DNA of 10,172 nucleotides from Prevotella sp. UBA7782. Lineage in GTDB: Bacteria; Bacteroidota; Bacteroidia; Bacteroidales; Bacteroidaceae. This document shows positions 1-6,141 of this stretch, one piece after another (positions within the stretch are counted from its first letter, which is position 1; each line of letters begins with the position of its first letter). The notes beneath the pieces are model-generated. The model saw only the letters and a list, made by a program, of their open reading frames with translations, was not told the DNA's origin and did not search any database. The stretch spans positions 10,875-21,046 of the forward strand of contig DLDC01000173.1 of the NCBI GenBank assembly GCA_002480935.1, read 5' to 3'. The position numbers were made by a program, and so were the translations under genes.

Positions 1-758
1 GGCCCCGCCGCTGGCACTTCATTCTTCAGGGCATCCGAACCCTTCTTGCCTTGCTTGCCGTGATAGCGGTTAACCTTACTCATGATGCCGTGACAAAGCT
101 TCTGCTCGAAGGAGTGTTTATTTGCGTGATTTGTCCTACGGCAGCCGCTGCTCCCGTCATCGTTGAGAAGTTGGGCGGAAGCATCGGGTCGCTCACCATC
201 TATCTGCTTATAGCCAACTGTTTTACGGCTGTCATCATACCGCTTTTCTTCCCTATGGTGGAGAAAGGAGCCGACATAACCTTCCTCATGGCCTTTGGCC
301 AGGTGCTAAGACGGGTGCTCACGGTGCTTGTTGTGCCGCTGGTGTGCGCCTTCCTGAGCCGACGCTATCTGCCCGGTGTGGTGAGATGGCTCAAGGAAAG
401 GTCTAATCTGGCACTTTATATATGGAGTGTCAACCTCTCCATCATCATGGGCGTGACGGCTCGTAGCCTGCTGCATGCTCCCGTATCGGGTGGCGTTCTG
501 GTTACGTTGTGCATCATTCCGCTGGTGCTCTCGGTGTTTCAGTTCTCCTTGGGCAAGGCTGTGGGCCGGCATTATGGCGAAAGCATAGGCGCCGGACAGG
601 CTCTGGGACAGAAGAATACGGTGGTGGGCATTTGGCTCACTCTGTCGTTCCTCAATCCTTATGCCTCTATTGCGCCGTGTGTTTACGTGATATGGCAGAA
701 CATCATCAATGCTCTGCAGTTGTGGTATAAGGACAAGTACGGTTATCTGAAGTGGTAG
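1..758 (+). CDS. Membrane transporter, BASS-like (5' end missing)
   Basis: This is the 3' part of a polytopic inner-membrane protein. The frame is open from the first base (first full codon at 3), so the true start lies upstream and about 252 codons are visible. The translation is mostly hydrophobic, with roughly seven membrane segments separated by short basic loops such as LSRRYLPG and RWLKERSN. The segments CPTAAAAPVI (around 135-165) and GQALGQKNTVVG (around 590-630), the second followed by a long hydrophobic stretch and an aromatic C-terminus, resemble the discontinuous helix regions of bile acid:sodium symporter superfamily proteins. That family moves organic anions with sodium. The substrate cannot be read from the sequence. 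The gene ends in TAG and converges on the phosphate permease gene 107 nt downstream. The family call is from general resemblance; membrane transporter is near certain. Confidence 0.62.
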   Translation, partial: PRRWHFILQGIRTLLALLAVIAVNLTHDAVTKLLLEGVFICVICPTAAAAPVIVEKLGGSIGSLTIYLLIANCFTAVIIPLFFPMVEKGADITFLMAFGQVLRRVLTVLVVPLVCAFLSRRYLPGVVRWLKERSNLALYIWSVNLSIIMGVTARSLLHAPVSGGVLVTLCIIPLVLSVFQFSLGKAVGRHYGESIGAGQALGQKNTVVGIWLTLSFLNPYASIAPCVYVIWQNIINALQLWYKDKYGYLKW

Positions 759-764
759 CGAAAA

Positions 765-791
765 ACGGGAATGCCCGTTGAGCATTCCCGT
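765..791 (-). terminator. Hairpin terminator between convergent genes
   Basis: A perfect 10-bp inverted repeat, ACGGGAATGC (765-774) and GCATTCCCGT (782-791), encloses a 7-nt loop. The plus strand carries AAAAA at 761-765, so a minus-strand transcript has the hairpin followed by a short U run. That orientation suits the phosphate permease gene, whose stop is about 75 nt away. On the plus strand no U-tract follows, but the hairpin lies only 6 nt after the stop of the upstream transporter gene and may protect or end that transcript too. Confidence 0.75.
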
Positions 792-865
792 CTGAAAGGA
801 TATCATTAGTCAGTGTAAGCTTCCTTCTGATGCCGGACATGGCTCGGCAGAGCCTTTGTCAGCCC

Positions 866-3109
866 TTATTCGGCAAACTTCTTGGCCGCTCTGAGCTGAT
901 GGCGCATAGCGCTGATGAACTGCTGGCACTCTTGCAGCACGTTCAGATAGACGATGTCTACCTGGAACGAGGTGCCGTCGTTGTTCTTCTGCATACGGTC
1001 TATCTGCTTCTTTCTTATCACAGAGAGCTCGTCTTTCAGGTTATCGGCATCGGCAAGTATGTCGCGATAGTTGTCGAAGTGGCCCGTTTCTATGCATCGG
1101 CTGCTTTCATTCATCAGCTCGTTCACCTGCTTGCGCACCCCGTCAAACTCTTCTATATATTGTTGTGGCACGGGTGTGAAGTTGTTGTCTACATGCTCCT
1201 TGATAGGCTCCAGCATACGCCGCAGACTGTATATGAGCTGTTGGTTGCTGTTGGCACCCAGATGGAACCATGTGTTACGCTCCAAAGCGAGGTCGGCGGG
1301 GCTCTTCTTGAGGCCCAGAATCTCTTGTCTGCGATACTTCTTCAGTTCGTCTACCTCGTTGCGAAGCTCCTTGTTGCTGTGTCTGAGCTCGCTCACGCTG
1401 GCATTGGCAAAGCCATCTATCACCTTATTAAACTCTTCCAAGGCAAACTTGCACACCCATGTTTGCGTGCGGCGCACGTGCTTTTGCAGCATGTCCCACA
1501 CCAGCTGAGGGTCGCGGGTGCGCATCATGACGTCGAAAGCACTCAGCTTGTCGGCGTCGGCAGCCTTCTTCGCGTACTTGCGATCGGAGCGTACGAGCAT
1601 CACAATCACCAGAACAATGAAGATAACCTTGGCTGCTATGCCGCCATAATACATCAGCAGGCATACCGTGGCACAGGTGATAAAGGCCACACCGGCCGTG
1701 ATGAACCAGCCACCAATGACAGACAGTACGCCCGTAACGCGGAACACGGCGCTCTCGCGGCTCCATGCGCGGTCGGCAAGTGACGAACCCATGGCCACCA
1801 TAAAGGTCACGTAGGTGGTTGAGAGGGGTAGCCCGTGGTTCGTACCAAAGGTAATGAGCATAGACGAAATCACCAAGTTCACGGCTGCGCGCACCACATC
1901 AAAGGCTGCGCCGTTGTCTAGTTCCACCTCATTCTTATTGAATCGGCTGTCTATCCAGTTGAGTAAACTCTTGGGAAGATGCATGGCGAGCCACTCAGAG
2001 CTGTTTCTTGTCATGCGCACAATGCCGCGAGCGGCTGCCGAAGAGCCGAACATCTCGCTGCCTTCGTCTTGGCGTGACAGGTCAACACTGGTTTTTACCA
2101 CGTTGCGAGCCTTCTTTGAAGTGCCCATTGCCACTATCATGACAACGCCGGCAGCAAAGAGATAGAAGGGAGGAGTTTTGGCGCTGGACAGCAAGGAGGT
2201 CATCATGAACTGCGTGTCGCTTTGTCCGGCGGCGTTGGCTGAATAGTCTTGCCATGAGCTAAGGCCGGCCAAAGGTACTCCGATGAAGTTAACCAGATCG
2301 TTACCTGCAAAGGCCATGGCCAGTGCAAAGGTGCCTAAGAGCACCGTAATCTTAAAGATGTTCACCTTGAGCAGGTGGAGTATCTCGGCGATAACAGACG
2401 AAATGACGAACGTAATGGCAATGAGCATGTTCACATTGTCGTCTATATAGTCGCGCACATGGCCGGGCAGGTAGGGGCTCTTGCCCAATCCCTTGAGGAA
2501 AATGAAGTAGGCCAGGGCCGTGAATGCGATACCTCCGAAGATGGCAATGCTCCAACGCGAGTGCTTGTGATAGTTAAACGTGAACACAATACGTGACAAC
2601 CACATCACAATCATGCCCACTACGAAGGCCACCGCCACCGATATGAAGATGGCACCTATCACTTTCAGAGCCTCGCTAGAGTTGAGCAGGTCATTCAGCG
2701 TGAGATTATGGTCGGCTCCCATCTTCATGCAAGCCAGAATAAATGTGCCGCCCAACAACTCGAACACCAGCGAAACGGTGGTTGAGGTAGGCATTCCCAG
2801 CGTGTTAAACACGTCTAGCACAATCACGTCGGTCACCATAACGGCCAGGAAGATGGTCATCACCTCATAAAAGTTGTATCGCGCCGGGTTCATAATACCG
2901 TGGCGCGCAACGTCCATCATGCCCGATGACATGACGGCACCCAGCACAACTCCCACGGAGGCAATGATGAGTACCGTTCTGAATTTGGCCACCTTTGCGC
3001 CTATGGCCGACTGTAAGAAGTTCACCGCATCGTTGCTGACACCAACAAAAAGATCGAATACTGCCAGGCAGAGCAGAAAGATCACGATGCACAAATAAAT
3101 CGATTCCAT
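866..3109 (-). CDS. Inorganic phosphate permease, PiT/PHO4 family, with cytoplasmic tail
   Basis: This 747-residue inner-membrane permease should import inorganic phosphate by symport with protons, sodium or a metal-phosphate complex. The two halves of the PHO4 fold each carry family signatures. The first half has GVSNDAVNF (residues 23-31) and GMPTSTTVS (105-113). The middle and second half have AGNDLVNF (268-275), VRAAVNLVIS (406-415) and GLPLSTTYVTF (426-436). About ten or more hydrophobic segments run to roughly residue 510. The last 235 residues are soluble, charged and helical, with heptad-like stretches (about 545-600 and 690-710). They resemble a PhoU or DUF47-type regulatory domain, which is inference. 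The protein is longer than the roughly 500-residue E. coli PitA because of this tail and a charged central loop (about 330-400). The start ATG lies about 55 nt below a good -7 element. It appears to be monocistronic, with a Pho-box-like array upstream. Confidence 0.93.
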   Translation of the reverse strand: MESIYLCIVIFLLCLAVFDLFVGVSNDAVNFLQSAIGAKVAKFRTVLIIASVGVVLGAVMSSGMMDVARHGIMNPARYNFYEVMTIFLAVMVTDVIVLDVFNTLGMPTSTTVSLVFELLGGTFILACMKMGADHNLTLNDLLNSSEALKVIGAIFISVAVAFVVGMIVMWLSRIVFTFNYHKHSRWSIAIFGGIAFTALAYFIFLKGLGKSPYLPGHVRDYIDDNVNMLIAITFVISSVIAEILHLLKVNIFKITVLLGTFALAMAFAGNDLVNFIGVPLAGLSSWQDYSANAAGQSDTQFMMTSLLSSAKTPPFYLFAAGVVMIVAMGTSKKARNVVKTSVDLSRQDEGSEMFGSSAAARGIVRMTRNSSEWLAMHLPKSLLNWIDSRFNKNEVELDNGAAFDVVRAAVNLVISSMLITFGTNHGLPLSTTYVTFMVAMGSSLADRAWSRESAVFRVTGVLSVIGGWFITAGVAFITCATVCLLMYYGGIAAKVIFIVLVIVMLVRSDRKYAKKAADADKLSAFDVMMRTRDPQLVWDMLQKHVRRTQTWVCKFALEEFNKVIDGFANASVSELRHSNKELRNEVDELKKYRRQEILGLKKSPADLALERNTWFHLGANSNQQLIYSLRRMLEPIKEHVDNNFTPVPQQYIEEFDGVRKQVNELMNESSRCIETGHFDNYRDILADADNLKDELSVIRKKQIDRMQKNNDGTSFQVDIVYLNVLQECQQFISAMRHQLRAAKKFAE

Positions 3110-3170
3110 ATATTAATTGTTCATTTCTTATTTGCTGACAAAAGGGGATAAGGCTCCCATTTTACGGCTG

Positions 3171-3178
3171 CAAAGTTA
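3171..3178 (-). promoter_or_regulatory. -7 element of phosphate permease promoter
   Basis: On the minus strand these bases read TAACTTTG, an exact match to the Bacteroidetes primary sigma factor -7 consensus TAnnTTTG. Transcription would start near 3164, leaving a leader of about 55 nt before the ATG. At the expected 19-20-nt spacing there is no TTTG -33 element; the minus strand reads AAAC or AACA there. A poor -33 is common where an activator recruits polymerase, and the repeat array directly upstream fits that. Confidence 0.6.
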
Positions 3179-3187
3179 CTCTAAGCA

Positions 3188-3227
3188 TGTTACAGCATGT
3201 TTAAACACATATTACATTCGTGTTACA
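3188..3227 (-). promoter_or_regulatory. Candidate Pho-box-like direct-repeat array
   Basis: On the minus strand, in the direction of the permease gene, TGTAACA occurs at 3227-3221, TGTAATA at 3216-3210 and TGTAACA at 3194-3188. The start-to-start spacings are 11 and 22 bp. The skipped slot near 3205-3198 holds only a weak match (TTAAACA). Repeats of about 7 bp every 11 bp on one face of the helix are the architecture of PhoB/PhoP-type response regulator boxes, and the array sits about 10 bp upstream of the -7 element where such activators bind. An overlapping 8-bp repeat AGCATGTT (3184-3191 and 3194-3201, plus strand) could be a different operator. The regulator's identity is inference from the gene product and the site geometry. 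Confidence 0.42.
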
Positions 3228-3293
3228 ATGACCCCCTTGCGTGGCGCTTGCGCTTGGTCAGGCACCCCCAAAAGTGCAACCGAGAGAATAATA

Positions 3294-3355
3294 ACGTGCC
3301 ACTATGTGCCACAATTCCGATGAATAACTGCTTTTTTTAGAAGAAATTGGCACAT
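3294..3355. repeat. GTGCCAC half-sites, candidate operator
   Basis: Two direct copies of GTGCCAC lie 10 bp apart at 3296-3302 and 3306-3312. The second belongs to a perfect 8-bp inverted repeat, ATGTGCCA (3304-3311) with TGGCACAT (3348-3355), separated by 36 nt. The sites are upstream of the -7 element at 3383-3390 for the secreted protein gene, at about -40 to -100 from its likely start of transcription. One-turn spacing and inverted arms suit a dimeric or looping regulator. The motif is short, so chance occurrence is possible. Confidence 0.3.
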
Positions 3356-3382
3356 TAGCTCTTCTTTTTTGAAAGAAAAAAC

Positions 3383-3390
3383 TACCTTTG
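3383..3390 (+). promoter_or_regulatory. -7 element of secreted protein gene promoter
   Basis: TACCTTTG matches the Bacteroidetes TAnnTTTG -7 consensus exactly. The expected -33 position falls in a T-rich stretch (about 3362-3370) without an exact TTTG at the right spacing; the TTTG at 3368-3371 is too close. Transcription would start around 3397, giving a leader of about 35 nt. The leader just before the ATG at 3433 is A/T-only with no Shine-Dalgarno sequence, which is usual in this phylum. Confidence 0.6.
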
Positions 3391-3432
3391 CGATGAGTTA
3401 ATGAATATCTTACCATATTAAAATTATTATTT

Positions 3433-5541
3433 ATGAACAAACTCTTACTTATGGCAATGGCCGCTGCCATGCCGTTGCAAGCATTGTCTGCTCAGGAAAA
3501 GGTGCCCACGCTTTATGGCAACCTTATCTATATGAACAGCTTTCAGAACACTTACGACACCAGGTTAGGCGTTTACACCTTCCCGGCTTCGAGTAACAAC
3601 TTTGCCCTGACTCCCGTCGCAACGAGTGTTAATTTCAACGCCACGGGCAACGGAGTGATGGATGGAAAGACGTATAACTTCCTTATGAGCGACTCTTATG
3701 ACGGCGAAGACTATACGCAGCTTTACACCTATGATATGGAAACATGGAAGATAACACGCAAGCCTATCGACGTAGACAACACCATGTGCGCGGCCGACTT
3801 TACCATTGATCCCACCTCAGGCAAGACTTATGGACTCTGCACAAGCTGGAGCGGAAAGTTCGAACTCTGTGAGATGGACTTCACAACACCCGAACGTAAG
3901 TCGCTCGGAAAGGTGGATTCTACTTACTACACACTGGCTGCTGACGCCAAGGGTGACCTCTATTCCATCAGTGCCAAGGGCAACTTGGTGAAGCTCAGCA
4001 AGGCCGGAGTGCCTACATACGTGGGCTCTCTGGGTCTGGGCAAGCAGAACCTGGAACTCTACAACAGGGTGCAGAGTGCTACGTTCGACCCTGCTTCTGG
4101 CCTGATGTACTGGGCTGCACAGCTCTGGGACAGTAAGAACATCAAGTTGGTGAGCGCGCTCTATTCACTGAATGTGAGCACCTTGGAGCTTAAGAAGATA
4201 GTAGACTTCCCGGAGAACGCACAAATTGTGTCGCTCTACATACCTAAGCCCAAGGCCAGCGACGATGCTCCAGGTGCGGCAACTAATATTAGTAAGCAGT
4301 TTGAGGGCGGTTCGCTCAAGGGCAACATCCTCTTCACCGCACCTACTACTACTTATGGCGGAACCCAGTTGAGTGGCAATCTTACTTATGAGGTGGCCGC
4401 AGACGGCTCTGTGCTTGCTTCAGGCACCACCACGCCGGGTGCCCAGGTGTCGGCTCCTGTAACTGTTGCTAAGGAGGGCATGACACGCTTTGAAATCACC
4501 GTAAGCAACGATGCGGGCAAGGGCGAACCTGCTGTATGGCGTAGCTATATTGGTTATGATGAGACATCGGCACCGAAGAACGTGAAGATAAGTGTTGACA
4601 ACGATAAGGCTACTGTTACTTGGCAGGCTCCCGACTCTGCCATGCATCAGGGCTACTTCAATGCCGACGCACTGAAGTATAATGTTTATGCTTATCGTGG
4701 AAGCAGCAAGCAGCTGGTGGCTGAAAACGTAGAGGGCCTGCAGGCAGAGTATAATATAACTGCTGACAGCTATGCGAAGTATCAGTTTGGTGTGGTAGCT
4801 GTGAACGGCACGCACTTGTCTGCAGAGGGCAAGTCGGCTGACTTGGCTTGCGGACCTGCTATAGATGTAACGGAAGACAAACCATATAACGAGACGTTTG
4901 ATGACGAAAGCTCATTTGATGCATATACCAGTATCGACGCAAATGGTGACAAGAAGATAGAAGATTACCCTGATTATGGCTTCGTTCTAAAGTATGGTTT
5001 CTGGGATTATGCATCTTACGAGAAGGCTCTGCAGTATATTCCCAATAGTCCGAACAGTGCTGACGATTGGGTGCTCACACCACGCTTCAATCTGAAGAAA
5101 GACAAAACTTATGAGCTGTCTTTCACTTCTTGGAGGGTGAACAAGAAATATAATGAGAAGCTGCAGGTGGCTTACGGCGAGGGTTATGACCCAAGTCTTT
5201 ACGCCAACCTGTCTGAAGTGTTCAACCCCGACACCCTTGCCGGAACGAAGAAAGAGGCTACCAAATACACATACAACGTAAAGCCGCAGGCTGACGGTAC
5301 CTATATGTTTGGCTTCCATGACTTCAGTGAGGAGGCCAACAGCTACTATGTGTTTGTTGACAACGTGCAACTTAAGCTTGTAGAAGTGAGCGGCATAGAA
5401 GACAGAATGGCCGAGACGCGTCAGTCGGCATTCGATGTTTATAGTGCGAATGGCATACTGTTGCGCCGTCAGGCTACCTCACTCGCAGGGCTTCCTAAGG
5501 GATTATATATCGTGGGAGGCCGCAAAGTGCTGGTAAAGTAA
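3433..5541 (+). CDS. Secreted multidomain surface protein with propeller-like, FN3-like and choice-of-anchor J-like regions
   Basis: This 702-residue protein starts with a classical signal peptide (residues 1-20, likely cut after LSA before QEK). It has no lipobox cysteine, so it should be periplasmic, outer-surface or secreted. Residues about 25-285 form repeating short beta-rich units (for example FTIDPTSGKTYGL, YTLAADAKGDLYSIS, ATFDPASGLMYW) that suggest a beta-propeller. Residues about 285-375 and 376-472 look like two fibronectin type III-like modules; the second holds SAPKNVKISVDNDKATVTW. Residues about 480-650 resemble a choice-of-anchor J or cleaved-adhesin domain, with DANGD (502-506) and the typical DDWVLTPRFNLKKDKTYELSF pattern near its middle. 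The last 50 residues (FDVYSANGILLRRQ, then GLPKGLYIVGG) resemble a type IX secretion sorting domain ending in KVLVK. No catalytic motif is visible; adhesion or glycan/protein binding is a guess. It appears to be a single-gene unit. Confidence 0.85.
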   Translation: MNKLLLMAMAAAMPLQALSAQEKVPTLYGNLIYMNSFQNTYDTRLGVYTFPASSNNFALTPVATSVNFNATGNGVMDGKTYNFLMSDSYDGEDYTQLYTYDMETWKITRKPIDVDNTMCAADFTIDPTSGKTYGLCTSWSGKFELCEMDFTTPERKSLGKVDSTYYTLAADAKGDLYSISAKGNLVKLSKAGVPTYVGSLGLGKQNLELYNRVQSATFDPASGLMYWAAQLWDSKNIKLVSALYSLNVSTLELKKIVDFPENAQIVSLYIPKPKASDDAPGAATNISKQFEGGSLKGNILFTAPTTTYGGTQLSGNLTYEVAADGSVLASGTTTPGAQVSAPVTVAKEGMTRFEITVSNDAGKGEPAVWRSYIGYDETSAPKNVKISVDNDKATVTWQAPDSAMHQGYFNADALKYNVYAYRGSSKQLVAENVEGLQAEYNITADSYAKYQFGVVAVNGTHLSAEGKSADLACGPAIDVTEDKPYNETFDDESSFDAYTSIDANGDKKIEDYPDYGFVLKYGFWDYASYEKALQYIPNSPNSADDWVLTPRFNLKKDKTYELSFTSWRVNKKYNEKLQVAYGEGYDPSLYANLSEVFNPDTLAGTKKEATKYTYNVKPQADGTYMFGFHDFSEEANSYYVFVDNVQLKLVEVSGIEDRMAETRQSAFDVYSANGILLRRQATSLAGLPKGLYIVGGRKVLVK

Positions 5542-5561
5542 CTTCACATTAACTGATGTTT

Positions 5562-5606
5562 TCGCACGGATTGCGGCCTTCTGTTATGGAGATGCAATCC
5601 GTGCGA
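5562..5606 (+). terminator. Stem-loop after secreted protein gene
   Basis: A perfect 13-bp inverted repeat, TCGCACGGATTGC (5562-5574) and GCAATCCGTGCGA (5594-5606), encloses a 19-nt loop and begins 21 nt after the stop codon. It is a strong GC-rich hairpin placed where a terminator is expected. No U-tract follows on either strand, so it may work with Rho or stabilise the 3' end rather than be a textbook intrinsic terminator. Confidence 0.6.
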
Positions 5607-5717
5607 TTACTATATAACAATAAAGAATGATATACCCTTCGCACCCCAAAACGTTTGTTTGAGATAGAAGAATATATCACTTGTTAGACGATTATTCACT
5701 ATTTGCCCTGGCACCTG

Positions 5718-5827
5718 GTGCTCCTTGTTTTCCAAAAAGGCCTATTTGGGCTTGTAAAAGTGCCTATTTCACAGCGTAAAAAGCATGGTTTTGCAAGCTA
5801 AAAACAGGGGTTTTGAAAAGTAATTGA
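5718..5827. repeat. Degenerate 22-bp tandem repeat with phased T- and A-tracts
   Basis: Four units of 22 bp begin at 5740, 5762, 5784 and 5806. In all four, unit positions 6-8 are TTT and positions 16-18 are TAA; three of four have A at 17-20. Units 1 and 2 share GCCTATTT at positions 1-8 (5740-5747 and 5762-5769) and GTAAAA (5754-5759 and 5776-5781). Units 3 and 4 share GGTTTTG (5787-5793 and 5809-5815). A poorer unit, 5718-5739, shares the final AAAAAG with unit 2. T- and A-tracts alternating at about half the 22-bp period, two helical turns, predict curved DNA. There are no spacers, so this is not CRISPR. Confidence 0.6.
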
Positions 5828-5944
5828 TATTCAGTGACTTAGAGGAACGATGCTTTTGCCGGTCTTCGTCCATGCTTATCGCTGCCTGCGGATGGCGGAA
5901 ACAAGCATGCGTACTCCGCACCTGCAAAGGTTATATACCATGTT

Positions 5945-5958
5945 TTGCGCTAGCGCAA
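5945..5958. repeat. Perfect 14-bp palindrome
   Basis: TTGCGCTAGCGCAA is its own reverse complement. It sits in the gene-free stretch about 180 nt past the end of the glucokinase gene, away from any recognised promoter. It could be a protein-binding site or a hairpin tip in a transcript, or chance. Nothing nearby decides between these. Confidence 0.35.
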
Positions 5959-6051
5959 GGCCTCTGCCACGGGCCTCTGTTGTCTGCCTGGATGTCGAAT
6001 CTTGTTAATGAGGCTTTTTCATTATTGCCATTCCGACTATTTAAAAAACAA

Positions 6052-6077
6052 AAAACGGCGACCTATGCCGCCGTTTT
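6052..6077 (-). terminator. Intrinsic terminator of glucokinase gene
   Basis: Read on the minus strand, the 9-bp stem AAAACGGCG/CGCCGTTTT (arms 6069-6077 and 6052-6060, 8-nt loop) is followed directly by a nearly unbroken U run, as the plus strand has 12 A in 6043-6055 with one interruption. This is a textbook Rho-independent terminator. It lies 64 nt beyond the stop of the ROK kinase gene. Confidence 0.88.
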
Positions 6078-6141
6078 GATTGCTGTAATCTCCCGTCCCG
6101 GTTGCCTCAGATAGCTTGCCGGTCGGTTCTTACGTATGGTT

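Larger units (their letters stand above)
3110..3432. other. Divergent intergenic regulatory region
   Basis: This 323-nt spacer separates the phosphate permease (leftward) from the secreted protein gene (rightward). It holds a leftward -7 element at 3171-3178, phased TGTAAYA-type repeats at 3188-3227, GTGCCAC half-sites at 3296-3355 and a rightward -7 element at 3383-3390. The stretch 3228-3295 has no structure I can assign beyond a short GCGCTTG direct duplication. I see no credible small gene. A 68-codon frame at 3117-3323 crosses these sites and lacks any protein-like character. Confidence 0.7.
5542..6141. other. 600-nt gene-free stretch
   Basis: No credible protein gene lies here. In order it holds a 13-bp stem-loop (5562-5606), an A/T-rich part without assignable structure (5607-5698), a degenerate 22-bp repeat (about 5718-5827), a structured-looking part, and the glucokinase terminator (6052-6077). 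The structured-looking part (5870-5980) has a 7-bp inverted repeat CATGCTT/AAGCATG (5871-5877 and 5903-5909), a 14-bp palindrome at 5945-5958 and a doubled GGCCTCTG (5959-5966 and 5972-5979). A small RNA could be encoded at 5830-6040, but I find no exact TAnnTTTG promoter to support one. Confidence 0.6.

Noticed and set aside
830..1783. A 317-codon plus-strand open frame opposite the phosphate permease gene
   Set aside because: It lies antisense to the clearly real permease, runs through its soluble domain, has low-complexity Leu/His/Val-rich content and matches no family I recognise. It is a by-product of the permease codon usage.
3348..3365. Sigma-54 promoter reading of TGGCAC upstream of the secreted protein gene
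   Set aside because: The GC of a -12 element is not at the required spacing from the GG, and an exact Bacteroidetes -7 element lies just downstream.
5718..5827. CRISPR array reading of the repeated stretch
   Set aside because: Units abut with no unique spacers, the period is only 22 bp, the units are degenerate, and no cas gene is in the window.
5824..6114. A 96-codon plus-strand frame in the gene-free stretch
   Set aside because: It starts at a TTG inside the repeat, is Cys-rich and without recognisable character, and reads through the glucokinase terminator hairpin.
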